The notes under the pieces were generated by a model. The model saw only the letters and a program-made list of their open reading frames with translations, ran no database searches and was not told the DNA's origin. From Prinia subflava (Eukaryota > Chordata > Aves > Passeriformes > Cisticolidae), in NCBI RefSeq assembly GCF_021018805.1, contig NW_026961085.1, forward strand, positions 62,001 to 126,000: a stretch of DNA of 64,000 bases, written 5' to 3'. Below are positions 23,601-34,830 of this stretch, piece after piece. Made by a program: the position numbers and the translations under genes. Within the stretch, counting starts at the first letter, position 1. Every line of letters begins with the position of its first letter.

Positions 23601-24299
23601 GTCTGCACAGCTGCTTTACAGCTGGCTCTTCCCTAGCATCTCCAGGTGCAAGGACTTGTTCCTCCCGGGGTGCAGGAATCAGCTCTGAATATCATAGCTT
23701 GTACTGATGGCTTCTGACATGCGGCTCCCACCCTCCATGCCATTCCTTAATTAAACAAAGGAAAATTAAACAAGTAAACAAGCGGGTTTAAAGCTGGTTC
23801 CTTGTGCTATGGTAAGTTTTCCTGCCCCTCAAACACTTATTGGTGCCTCTTCCCCAGCAAAAGTCTTTCCTAGAATAAACCCTTTATTCCTAGGAGAAGG
23901 GCTGTTAACTGGATGCATGTGGCATTGTCTATTCCAGGATAGCCACAGCTGCTAAAAGCTTTCCAAGTCCTGGACTGTTGATTTCCTGGACCAGCTCCTG
24001 GGTGCACTTGCACCAAATTCAAGACAACTCTGTTTCATGGATGTCATTCAGCTTGAATTCTGTGTCCTCCTACCAGCCCCACAGGCCCATTAGCCCAGAC
24101 ATTCCTGGTGGTCTGCATTTGAGCAGCTGCTGCCCTGGACTGCTGGCTGAGGTGGTGTCTGCATCCCTGCTCTTCTGTTCTCCCTTTAGAGGCCTGGTCT
24201 GTGACAATGGTCTTTCTGTTTAGGCATGACCATAATGGTAGAAGACAGAGTCCTGTTGGTGCACACCAGCCAAGCTGTGGGAATGTCTCTGGCACACCT
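20601..24299. other. Spacer, gene-poor part
   Basis: About 3.7 kb, GC-rich from roughly 21.0 to 23.7 kb. Several frames stay open (for example 21482-22039 on -, 22315-22761 on +, 23095-23586 on +), but I recognise no domain and the frames overlap one another. A decayed coding origin cannot be excluded. Confidence 0.45.
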
Positions 24300-24686
24300 G
24301 CTGTGCCAGTTTTCAATCCCCAAGATGCTGGAACTAAGCCAGGTCCAAGAGGAAGAACAGCTTTTGATGTGTATTCTTTTGATTCTTGTGGGTATTTGGA
24401 GGTAAACCTGGAGGTGCCTAAAACAGAAATTGTGGAGGGAAGAGACAGCCTAGAGTAGTGACTGTGAGAGACTGGACTATTTATCTACTCATGATCAGTG
24501 ACTCAAAACCTTTGCTCATTTGTGCAGGGCCAGGGTGCTTTGCAAGGCCAGGCTTGCCTCAAGGGAGGAGGTGAGCTTTGGTGAAGTAATGGCTACTGCA
24601 GAGGGGGCGAACTATCACTGCCTGGAGGCTACAAACCTCCAAATTAGAAAATCTGATGGAAATTTCTTGTGCCCAGCCCTGGCTGT

Positions 24687-24867
24687 TACCACCTGGCTCT
24701 GGCCATTCGCAGTGCCCAGGTCTGGCCATTCCCACCTAACCCTAACCATTCCCACCCAAGCCTGGCCATTCCACCCAAGCCTGGCCATTCCCACCCAAGC
24801 CTGGCCATTCCTGGCCATTCCTGTTGCCCACCCCTGACCCCTGCCACCCAGGCCTGGCCATTCCAGC
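24687..24867. repeat. About 20-bp minisatellite in DNMT1 intron (right arm)
   Basis: Mirror of 14560-14740: units of CCACCCAAGCCTGGCCATTC type just before the DNMT1-like exon acceptor at 24884. A variant near 24734-24748 gives two CCCTAA-like units. Confidence 0.75.
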
Positions 24868-24884
24868 CCAGCCGTGTCCCGCAG

Positions 24885-25417
24885 GAGTCTCAGAGATGCT
24901 CTAGTCATCAAGATGTGGGAGCCAGCAGCACAGCTGTTCTGGCTCAACAACCCCAGCACCGCAGTGTTCATCAAGGACTGGAACATCCTCCTCAAGCTCG
25001 TCACGTCCAGCAAGAAAACCAATTCCTTGAGACAGAAACTGCCCCAAAAAGGTGATGTGGAGATGTTCCGTGGCAGCCCCTAATGCCAGGGCTTCGGTGG
25101 CATGAACAGCTTCAACTCCCACACCTGCTTTAAATTCAAGAGTTCCCTGGTGGTCTCATTCCTCAGGTGAGACCCTATGTCTGGGGTCCCCTTGCGGGTG
25201 TGGAGGGGATTTTTTGAGGAGTGAGAGCCCCGTCTGGTGTCCCCTGGCCACACCGATTTCCTGCTATCCCCGCAGTTATTGCGATTATTACTGGTCACAC
25301 TTCTTCCTGCTGGAGAACGTCTGGAATTTCATGTGCTTCAAGAGTTCTGTGGTGCTCAAGCTGACCCTGCGCTGCCTGGTGCACATGGGCTACCACTGCA
25401 CCTTTGGGGTGCTCCAG
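24885..25417 (+). pseudogene. DNMT1: DNMT1 fragment, two exons (right arm)
   Basis: Exons 24885-25166 and 25276-25417 in plus sense. The TAA before the catalytic cysteine is at 25081-25083, followed directly by TGC CAG GGC TTC (CQGF). Sequence and lesions are the same as in the left arm, so the fragment was already broken before the arms were duplicated, or conversion has equalised them. The upstream TLDVFSGCGG exon and downstream catalytic exons of DNMT1 are not present. Confidence 0.85.
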
Positions 25418-25748
25418 GTAGGGTCTCCAGGATGGTTTTGGAGGGAAAACACCTTTTTTCGCACCCCAAGAAATGTTGGTTGTGTTGGTCCTTGGGGACA
25501 TTCCCAAAGGAATTGTCAGTTGGGAATTGGCCAATTCCCAGTTGGTCCTCCAAAGAAGGATTGACTCCGTGGGTGGCTTTGGGGACAAACCTTTGAGGCT
25601 CATAAGACACAAATCGTGCAAGGCTTCTTATCTTGCTAATTGCCCTCCCTTATACAACTTCCAGTTCTCCAGGCAGGTACCTGGGCATTCCTACTGAGCC
25701 TCACCTTATTCTAAACTTATTGCACTTTGTGTTTCACAGACATCTCCC

Positions 25749-26098
25749 TGTTACATGAGGGTCATGGGTTGGAGACAGGCACACAACACAGTACACACCA
25801 AGGGTCATCAGCAAACAGCCCGTTTTATTGTTCAGAGCTTCTTTTTATAGGGGGTTTGAATTTCCTGGGTTTAGATAGGCAATTGGTTGGGATCTCTGCA
25901 CTGTCCAGATCTCTGGCCAGCAATGTGTTTGCATCCAGGGCTTCCATGGCTTTGGCTGAGGTCTCTGTTCCAGTTCCATTGTTCACTTAGGGAGTTGTTT
26001 CTAGAACAAGCCAGGTCAGCTAAATTGGATTTATGACCAAATTAATTTTGTCCAGATGCAGGCCAGCTGTGCTGCAACATCACCCCCCATCCCTGACA
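25749..26098 (-). mobile_element. Probable second LTR (right arm)
   Basis: Mirror of 13329-13678, with TATA and AATAAA on the minus strand. Borders are tentative because no target duplication is visible. Confidence 0.45.
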
Positions 26099-26355
26099 GA
26101 TGATGACCATCATTTTGACCACTGAAAATCTAAGCTGCAACAGTCAAGTCCCATCACAAGATCCAGGAGTGATGATATGTTTTTTCACTCTTTTTCTTTT
26201 TCTCTCTCTCTTAATGTGCTTTTTTCCCCCTTTCTTACATTTCCTCATGTAATATTTTTATGTTGTCATATTGCTATGTGACTAGAGATAATAATAACTG
26301 GAATGGCTAAATACCTGCCTTCCACTGCAACCAAATTGTTCTAAAATAAACCCTA

Positions 26356-26361
<6 letters not shown>

Positions 26362-26394
<33 letters not shown>
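26362..26394. repeat. (TA)n microsatellite (right arm)
   Basis: About 16 TA units, 8 bp longer than the left copy at 13041-13066. Confidence 0.9.
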
Positions 26395-26395
<1 letters not shown>

Positions 26396-26396
<1 letters not shown>

Positions 26397-26788
26397 GATG
26401 CCCTGAGGCTGAAACAGAGGCTAGACAGAGTGAAAGGAACAAAATGAGTGTTTATTCAAGTCCATGCCCTTGCGTCTCCAGACCCACAGAAGTGGCCCAG
26501 CCCGAATATTTCCAAGATGAAGACGAAAAAGGGGCTTGTCCCCAGATCTTACCCCTTTTACAAGTTTCCATTCATTTGCATATAGCAATGCACCATCCAA
26601 CCAATAACCCCGAATCACGAAACGCCATCCTCTCGACTTGCCCTTCTCTTCCAGGTTGTTTGTGCTCGGGCCTGGAGCTTGGAGACAATGTCCTTGAACA
26701 AGACTGCCCTACCCCCATCACCTCGTGAAGATCCGAGCACCACTCAGTGCTATCACACAAAACAGAAAAGCCCAGCCCTAAGGCATCA
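26396..26788 (-). mobile_element. Solo LTR, 393 bp (right arm)
   Basis: Mirror of 12647-13039. The TGATGCC/GGCATCA ends and the TACA/TACA duplication (26392-26395 and 26789-26792) are intact here too. Confidence 0.75.
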
Positions 26789-26802
26789 TACACACAAATG
26801 CC

Positions 26803-26902
26803 AATCAATCATTCATTTATTCACTCATTCATTCCTTCAATCATTCATTCGTTGGTTCGTTCATTCATTCGTTCGTTCATTCATTCATTCATTCATTCAT
26901 TC
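26803..26902. repeat. (ATTC)n microsatellite (right arm)
   Basis: Mirror of the GAAT repeat at 12533-12632, with a C at 26835 where the left arm predicts A. Confidence 0.85.
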
Positions 26903-29104
26903 TTAATTCACTCTTAGCTGAACCAAGGGATTATTAACAAGAACCTCGGTGACTCTTGCCTTCGTGGATGTGGGTTCTAACAGTGATCAACTGCCAAATT
27001 GCCACCTTAGCTCTGCAGAGAAGATGTTGCTTTGCATCAGCCACATGTCGCCCAGGACACCTGTCCCACAATAGACTGGAGGAAGCTGTGATGAAGAAGG
27101 ATCTGAGCAAAAGCCCTCTCCAGTTGACAGCTACTCCCCCCTACCTTGAATTTGTAGGTATTTTGTACTTGGATTAGGCACATGTCTAAGGCATTCAAGA
27201 AACAACCTGTCTAGTTTTTGTTAGTATGTGTCACTGAGGGATGAGGAAGGAACCCCAAAGGCTCAAGACACAGGCTGTCAGGAGGAGGCACAGCAGCTGC
27301 TTTACCATATCAGAAATTCCCCATTTTTGTCCCATGTTTGTGAAGCTGACATATGCCTGCCCCTTGGGCTATACTACAGTGTCTCCCCCATCTCCTCTGA
27401 GGATTTCTGGCAGAAAGAAGGATGCATCCAGACAGATTCTTGTCTTTTGATCCTTGTCTGCTTGGCCTGCAGGGACACTTGGCTCTTCCAAACACAGGTC
27501 AAGAACACAAAAGCATGTCCATCCACATGACTTCTTGGAATACAAGAACACATAAAGCAAAACTCACCCAAGCCCTTCCTTAGTTGTCTTCTTGATGTTG
27601 AGATTTCTGGTATCCCAACTCCAAGGCTGTGACAACACTCCACCCCATCTCATATCAGTGGATTAAAGACACTGTGTTTAAAGACAAACCCTATCCCACC
27701 CAGGTGGATCATTCATAATTCAGGTTCTATTTTAAACAATTTAAGATGAATTGGGAAGAGATTTTCTAGGTATTAGGTTCCAATTTTTCTCAGAAAGCCA
27801 GCACACAGACGAAGAGACGACAGGGCATTTTTAAAACAGTCCAAAAGACTACTCCAGAATGTGATGAGACCAACAATCCTTGTGTCAGCATGCCACCCAC
27901 AGGACAGCAACAGAAAGTGACAGAGCTAGGCTGCTCACAAAGGGACCTGGAAGGAGGGCAAGAGCAGGCAATATCACCTGGAACTCAGGCTGGAAGTAAG
28001 GAGAACATCCACTGTGTGTGGGATGAGCTTCTGCCATACCACCAAATACACTCACATGAGCCCTCATGGTTAAATGATATAAAGACATAAAAAGGGCATT
28101 GATTAAAAGAGATGGAAGAAATAGGTCTATTTTTTCATGCTATGAAAACTGTTTCCAGTTGAAGAGAGAATTTAAAATAAAAAGAGCAAGTGACAAAAGC
28201 ACAGATGACTGCAAGATCATCTTTGTTGCTTTATTGAAAATACCTGGCTGCAGGAGAGATTTTGTGTTGTAACTGTCCCCTGACTGGGGAAAAAAAAAGA
28301 GGGGAAGAAATTATTCCTGCGGAAAGAAAAATGCGAAACCTCTTGGCGAAGACACCAGCATGAGTTCACTGTAACTGTAGGTGATTAATCCCTCACAAAA
28401 AGCAACATCCTTCCAGGGGACAGGATTTTAGCTTTGATGAAAATGCTGACAAAATTGCTGCCCCTTCCTCTTGCTGCTTCTACCTCCAAAGAATGAGAAA
28501 TGTGCCAAATCTGCTGAACACAGTGAGAAAGCACTAGCCAGCTGGCTGGAAAAGGGGCAAACAGAACGTCTTCAATTCTCTTATTTCACAATTTCCCCTT
28601 CTCCCATTTGACCAGTCTGCTTTCAAGTGGGGAACTCTGTTTCCAGCCCCAACCAAAATAGTACAGCTACTCAGTCTAAGATCTTTTTCCTCCCTTCAGC
28701 TATGCAGAACACAAAGTGATTTTGCTTTAACTGGACAAATAGAAAGAATTTCCCGTGGGACTGCTCAATTTGGACCCCCTTTCGAAAGGTCCTGCACTTG
28801 CCTTAGTTGTTTGGGGTTGTGCTGCAAAGCAAAGGCAGAAGGATGACTGCAGCTAGAGAAAATAAAAGGATTTGCACCTTGCCATACCCTGCCCTGCCCG
28901 GCCAGTCCCGGGAGCCGCCATGCCCGCGCTGTGCCCACAGCCCCAGCTCCGCGGCGCTCGTCTCCACCACCAAGTCCGGCCTGTGCTGGGGCCACGCTGG
29001 GCACGCGCGGGGCCAAATGCAGCGCCCCCCTCAGGCTGTGTGCCACCGGTGCAGCCGTGGCCGTTACGCTTCGGGCGTTGTGGCGACAGTCGGTGATCAG
29101 CACC
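26903..29104. other. Upstream flank of right HSF5-like gene
   Basis: Mirror of 10331-12532. The last 200-300 bases before the start codon are CpG-rich and are the likely promoter. No other gene is recognised. Confidence 0.5.
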
Positions 29105-32100
29105 ATGGCGGAGGTGCCGCTGCCTGCCGGGCTCAACGCCAGCACCTTCCCCGCCAAGCTGTGGCGCCTGGTGAACAACCCCTGCGTCCGCTCCGTGCGC
29201 TGGGACAGCCAGGCCCGGGGGCTACTCATCGACCGTTCCCTCTTCGAGCGGGAGCTGCTCAGCCCGGCCAATGCCCATGGCGGGGGCAGCAAGGGGGTGG
29301 GGGCGGCCCCGGACTCTTTCCAAGCCACGCACTTCGGCAGTTTCGTGCGCCAGCTGAACCTCTACGGCTTCCAAAAGGTGCCGGGCTGGGTTGGCGCAGC
29401 TGTGCCGGGCGATGCCGGGGGCTGGCTCCACTTCAGGAATCCCAACTTTCGCCGTGACCGCCCCGACCTCCTCCTCCGCATCAAGCGCCTGACCAGGGCT
29501 AATAGGCTGCGGCTGGCGGCGGGGCTGGAGGTGCGCAGCCGCCAGCCCAGCCGCTTCCAGCAGCTCCACACGGACCGGCCGCTGCCCGCCTTCCCCGCTG
29601 GGCAGCTGCCCAGAGCCGGTGAGACGGGGTGGGAGCTGCGGGCACAGAGGGTGGCGTTGGCTTCGGCGGGGGGAGTGCCTGGCTGGGCAGGAGCGAGCTC
29701 TGCCCATGCTGGGGCTGCTCAGCGCAGCTGCCCCGGCCGGCACAGGGGCTGTCCGTGGGCAAGGCAGCTGTGCCGGCAGGGCCCGGGAGCTGTGCCGGCT
29801 GTGGGACAGTCCCACCGCAGCCGTGCTTACCACACCCTGGTCCGCTCGGCCTGCAGCTGGCCCAGCCCTGCGCCGTGGCTGGCGCTGCTCCTTGCCCGGC
29901 CCTAGGATGCTTGGGGAACTCTCTGTGAGTGCGTGTGAGCCGAGGGCTCAGTTGTGGTCAGGCCCAGTGGGGGGGAGCCTCCTGTCCCGTTTGGAGCAGA
30001 GGGGAACAGACGTGGTAGTTTGGTTTCTGGCAGTTGCCTCCTGCCAAGGAATGGCAGTGGGACAGTTTTCCCAGTCAGTTGAACAAATAGGGGAGAGCTA
30101 AGTAGACAAGGAAATTCTTGTTGAATGGCCCCAGAACATGTTGGGTTTGGTTGTTTGTTTGCTTTTTTTCCTTCTTTCTCACTCTGCTTGGGAGGATGGG
30201 AGCTTTTGTCTTCCATAACAGAAATACAGTTGCTGGCAAGGAAAACATACCCGAAGGCAAATAGTGACCTAGCCTTCCCTTTGCTTCCTTCCTTCTTCCC
30301 TCACTGCTACACAGCACTCTCCTACCAGGACCTTGCTGCTGCCTCATCTGAGGATTCAGAGCTGCCTGCAGGCCCTTTCAGGCAAAGTCCAGGTCCTCAG
30401 GAGTCTGAGGCTTTCGTAGCATCTCCCAAGATAGTGTTAGCCACATCCGGACTTCCTGGGGTTTCATCAGAGGAAACTGGCACATGCAAATTTCAGCTCA
30501 AGCATGAGCTTATCATTCCACTGGTTCGCATGGACCTCAAGTGCCACCCTGAGCTCATTGTTCCCATAGACCATCACAGCACTTCCGTGGCTTCTCCAGA
30601 GAGCAGCAGTTGCAGATGCTCAGAGCAGCGCTCAACAGCCAATGACCCATCGGGTAGGGAAAGAGTTTCCACCCTTGCTTTTCAAACAGGTCCAGGAAAC
30701 TGACCCTTTGAAGTGTTTTCCCACAGTGCTGTGTCATGGGTAAATCTCAAGTGAGAATCAGGTAGAGAGTGTCAAGTGTATTAGGAAGAGGGACCTTAAA
30801 ACCAGCAAGATTCTCAGTCTGCTTTTCGTGTCTTTCCTGCAGATTTGATAGTGTTCTGGACGTTTTCCAGACATCCTCTCTGCTGAGGTGCAAGGGAAAG
30901 GTGAAAAATAGTGCCTGACAAGTGGTCAGTGTTAGGTGAACTGCCTTCTTTCTTTGAATGAAGCCAAACTAGGACAGTGATAGGATATTGCAGATGTTTA
31001 AGACTGTCTATCCTGCAAATCAAGCAGTGCCACTGAAATGAGCTCTGTGTGCCCCAGAGCCACTGCAGCTGCACAATTACGGCCTCACCCACAAGGTTGT
31101 TTTTAGAACAAACTGCCAATTTAATTTCAGCATGTGTGTCTAAAGATCTGGGCTCTTCCTGTATGAATCCCCTTTCTGTGGTCTCTTGTGATGAGAAACG
31201 CAAGCAGCCAAATCCAAAAGCGGCTGGGGAGATGCAAAAGGCTGTGATTATAAAGTGTTCATGTATGTGTGTGTCTATATAAGTTTTACAATCCATACTT
31301 TAATCTATGTACACATCAATAAGGATAAATATTTTTAAGAGAAAGAACTCACTCTTCCAGTTCCCTGGGAAGCTTGAATACATTTCTGGAATTGAGGTTG
31401 CTGTGTGCTTCCTGTGATGTTTGATCCAAGGCAGCAACAGAGCTCTGCGTCCCAAAGCCACATTCTGGAGCCTGACCAATGTGTTTGGATTCTTGCAGCT
31501 GCATTGGGCACTTTAGCCCCCAGTGCTCCAGCTTGCAGTGGTGGTTATGCAGCATGGACAGCCCCCAGCTGGGTATGGAGTACTCCTGGTGAAGAGGAAT
31601 TGCCACCACTGGATCTGGACCTTGTGCTTGAGACACTGGAGAAGATGGTTTCACCATCCCTGCCTGAAAGGTGTCCCTCTGCTCAGGTAAGTCCATTGGA
31701 CAGGGATAAAAGGGGCTGTACTGAGAGCTTTTGAATGTCATTGCATAGCTGAGAAGCAAAGCATTCTTCAACTCAGCTGTGACTGGACAGGGAAGGGTTT
31801 GCTTTGTAAAGCAAGATTTCTGAAAGAGGGAATGAAAAAGTTTCCGCCTGAGTAAGGATGAAAAGGTGTGAGCCTGTGTTGGTCAAGTTTGGGTGCTCAT
31901 TTTCTTGGGAAGAATCCCATATCTTATTGCAAAGAATGATGACCTTTTGTCTTCTACAAGTTTTTAAAAGCATTTTCTTCCTTAAGAGAAGGAGATGTTG
32001 CAGGCTCTGAACTACTGTGTCCCTACAGAAAATAGCCAGTGATCTTTCAGTTTCTTTCTTCCTGTTTTTCTTTTCAGGACAATATTAGCGTTGCCCCCGA

Positions 32101-32389
32101 GTCTTCAGGAGAGGACAGTATGGACAGGGCTGCAGCAGAGGGAGCTTCATCTGGGACCAGGAGCTGTGGGCACAGGTCCCAGGAGCCCAAGGAGCTTGGT
32201 GAGGAGAGAGCCCACATTGGTTTAGAGAGGTGTGAGACAGCTGCTCTGAGCCTGCCTGTGACAGGAAGGGAGATCAAAAGAGTTGAGTTCTTGTCTGTAG
32301 GGTTGGTGCTTCCTGATGCATTTAGTTCAAATCCTGCACTGGCACCATCTCCCCAAGCCCTGCCCTCCATGCTTCTCCAGAGGCTCTGA
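29105..32389 (+). CDS. HSF5-like heat shock transcription factor, right copy
   Basis: Exons 29105-29618, 30315-30653, 31499-31686 and 32078-32389. Junction phases are 1, 1 and 0, total 1353 nt, 450 residues. Donors are GTGAGA, GTAGGG and GTAAGT; acceptors are CTACACAG, TTCTTGCAG and TTTTCAG. Exon 1 holds the whole DNA-binding domain. Exons 2-4 (residues 172-450) are Ser/Pro/Glu-rich with no recognised domain; an acidic-hydrophobic stretch LDLDLVLETLE in exon 3 could be an activation segment. The encoded frames are identical to the left copy. The exon 3 acceptor is the least certain: the frame is also open upstream as far as 31397. Whether one or both copies are expressed is unknown. Confidence 0.88.
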
Positions 32390-32422
32390 CACCGAGTCCT
32401 CTGCTGTGGCAAGAGAGCAGGG

Positions 32423-32428
32423 AATAAA
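32423..32428 (+). promoter_or_regulatory. Poly(A) signal of right HSF5-like gene
   Basis: AATAAA 34 bases after the stop codon. The mirror copy at 7007-7012 serves the left gene. Confidence 0.65.
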
Positions 32429-33204
32429 CATGAGCTTGTGGGAGTTGTGTCACCAACCCACATGTCCCAGTTTTGTGCTGAAGTCCGTGGATAATTTTGC
32501 TGCAGGTTGACAGTATTCTGGAGGGAACACTGAATGACTCTTGAAGCGGGAGAGGAATACCACAGCAAAAAGTCAATGTAGAAGTCTGAGCTTTTTTTCT
32601 CCAAGAATTATATCAATGTAGTAGCAGTCTGCTGACAGCTATAGTGAGATACATTAAAAATACAAGTAGCGGAAGCTCTGAGGCCAAACAAATCATTAGT
32701 CACAAATCCAGTAGCCCAAGGAAAAAAGTTACCGCAAATTCACAAGAACTAATAGGAGAGAAGAGCCCTTTGGATCTGCATTCTTGAGCAAAGCTGGTGC
32801 AGTCTGTCAGCCTCGTAGGGAGCTCTTTCCCTCCCTGCTTATCATCCCAGAGCTAGTGGTGTTGCTGGAGGAGCTGTTGCTCACTGCAGAGGGCAGTTTG
32901 TAGATGGCAGGAAACGGTCCTGGTTCATAACTCAGCTCACAGCACCTTTCAGCTTTAGCCATTTCAATGAGAACTGTCAGCACAGAGAAGGAACAAGATT
33001 TGGCTTCTTTATGGGAGCTGGGACTGTCTCTGTTTCAAGCTGTCATGGGTGCCATTTGAAATGGAAGTGTTGTGAGTTTGCTGGGATACTTCAAAATTTC
33101 GGAAGTTTTGAAAACTAGGAAGGATTCCTGCTGTTTCAAGAGCAGGTCTGAAATTCACTAGTGAGAGTCTGCCTTTCAGGCCATCTTTTACAGTCGTTGA
33201 TAGC

Positions 33205-33390
33205 AGTACACTTACTTCCAAAGGGAAGGATGTACAAAGGGCAATATTGACTCAGCGTTCCCTTTGCTTCCCAGATATTCATCTGATCTACCTTGCCAGG
33301 AGGGCTGCCCTGCGTGCGAAGAAGGACCAGAGGGAGAGCCTGTGACCGCCGGGCAGGTGGAATCTCTCTGTTTATAGATACATTTAGAGA
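33205..33390 (+). pseudogene. HSF5-locus-related exon-like module (copy 2, right arm)
   Basis: Mirror of 6045-6230. The acceptor-like TTCCCTTTGCTTCCCAG precedes a frame ending GQVESLCL and TAG at the edge of an AT-rich tract. Confidence 0.4.
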
Positions 33391-33655
33391 TTGCTATAGT
33401 TTTATTTCTATACCCATATAGTTATGTTTTTAGATTTGTAGAGTTATATGTGCATATATTTATGCATCTATACAATTAACATATATATAGTTATAGATAT
33501 GATAAAATTATATTTATATTTATGTAATTACATTTATAGATTTTCAGATTTACATGTATGTATAGAGTAACAACACTAATATATATAGTTATATTTAAAT
33601 TTATAAATGTGCATAGTTATTTAGTTAGAAGTATATGGAAGTTTAGCTACATAGA
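33375..33655. repeat. AT-rich tract (right arm)
   Basis: Mirror of 5780-6060. Confidence 0.7.
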
Positions 33656-33667
33656 GCTGTGTAGACT

Positions 33668-33913
33668 TAGGCTGCATTTTTACTTCTTTCCCCCTCAGCT
33701 GCCTTTTTCACCTTTTGCTTTTCTGTTTGTCCCCCCTCTTTCTCCTCTTCCTGTGCTGGGTCCGAGCTGGTGGCCGGGCCGGGTGGAGCAGCAGTTCCAG
33801 AGCCTGGTGTCCCTGGAGCGGTGGGAGCTGCTGGTGGCCCCAGGCACCGTCCCCTGAGGAGCTGCTGAAGGACGGTGAGACTGAGGGGGCTGAGGAGGCG
33901 GTGACACTGAAGG
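33668..33913 (+). repeat. 246-bp segment, copy C
   Basis: Right-arm counterpart of 5522-5767; identical in the opposite orientation to the spacer copy at 15151-15396. Confidence 0.85.
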
Positions 33914-34351
33914 GTTGGTGACCTTGAGGTGCTGGGGGACTGAGGGGTGGGGGGGAGCAGAGGGCGATTGTGGCACTGAGGTGGCAGGGAAGTGTCACAG
34001 GCTGAGGGGAGTGGTGGGTCTAAGCGGATGGGATGGGTCAGAACGGACTGAGTGGGGTGAGAGGACTGTGAGGGGCTGAAGAAAGTGAAGGGGGCTGAGG
34101 GCTTGGCGAGGGGACGGTAGGGCTGAGGGGATGGAGGGGGCCAGCAGGCAGCACAGAAGAGTCCCGGACTGCAGCTCTGCCAGGCCTTGGAATCAATTCC
34201 AGAGGCTCCACTTTTGCCACAGCTGCACTGAAGACCTTGAAAACAGCCGCAGACTGATGGGAGCCAGCAGAGAGAGAAGCTGAAGGCCACCAGCAAGAGC
34301 AGTGAACAGGGATGTGCTGCTGCCACTCGAGACCCCGGGTGAGGCCACAGG

Positions 34352-34625
34352 GCCGGTGAGGCAGGATGGGGGTGAGGGCGGCATGGGCTTTGGCCGTGGG
34401 CAGTGCCGCCCGGCTGGGCGGGAGCGGGCCGTGCCTGTGCTGGGGCTGCTCGGCACAGCTGCCCCGGCCGGCACAGGGGCTGTCCTTGGGCAAGGCAGCT
34501 GTGCCGGCAGGGCCCGGGAGCTGTGCCGGCTGTGCTGGGCTGCCGGCGGCTGCGAGACAGTCCCGCTGCAGCTGCGCTCACCACACCCTGTCCCGCTCTG
34601 CCTGCTTCTCCTTTTTAATGCTTCT
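34352..34625 (+). pseudogene. Decayed HSF5-like exon 1/intron 1 junction copy (right arm)
   Basis: Aligns with 29612-29870 of the intact gene, including the GCCG|GTGAG context and the CpG-rich start of intron 1. The DNA-binding-domain exon is missing upstream. Confidence 0.6.
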
Positions 34626-34679
34626 GGGGAGGCTCTGAGATTTTTCCTTCCGTGATGGAAGTGCAGGTGCTAACAAGTG

Positions 34680-34830
34680 AAACGTCCTGATACTGACTCA
34701 GTGTTCCCTTTGCTTCCTAAATGTCCCACCTGCTGTCCCTGTCCAGGAGAGCTGCTCTGCACAGAAGGAAACAACGGAGAGGCTTGGAAGATGGGGCAGC
34801 TGGAATCCCTCCGTTTATAGTTCTGTTTAA
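34680..34830 (+). pseudogene. HSF5-locus-related exon-like module (copy 1, right arm)
   Basis: Mirror of 4605-4755. CTCAGTGTTCCCTTTGCTTC precedes a frame ending GQLESLRL and a stop, then an AT-rich tract. Confidence 0.4.

Larger units (their letters stand above)
15143..24299. other. Spacer between palindrome arms
   Basis: A 9.16-kb stretch that is not mirrored. It contains a 246-bp copy of an arm segment, AT-rich DNA, three LTRs plus a nested insertion, a decayed HSF5-like terminal exon, a tandem repeat and a gene-poor GC-rich part. The individual pieces are listed separately. Confidence 0.9.

Noticed and set aside
24201..24458. Short frame at the inner edge of the right arm with a FDVYS motif
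   Set aside because: It is not recognised, it crosses the arm boundary, and in the left arm it is altered by a 15-bp duplication.
28700..29104. Heat-shock element upstream of the HSF5-like gene
   Set aside because: TTTCGAAAGG and AGAATTTCC were seen, but neither has the nGAAnnTTCn spacing.
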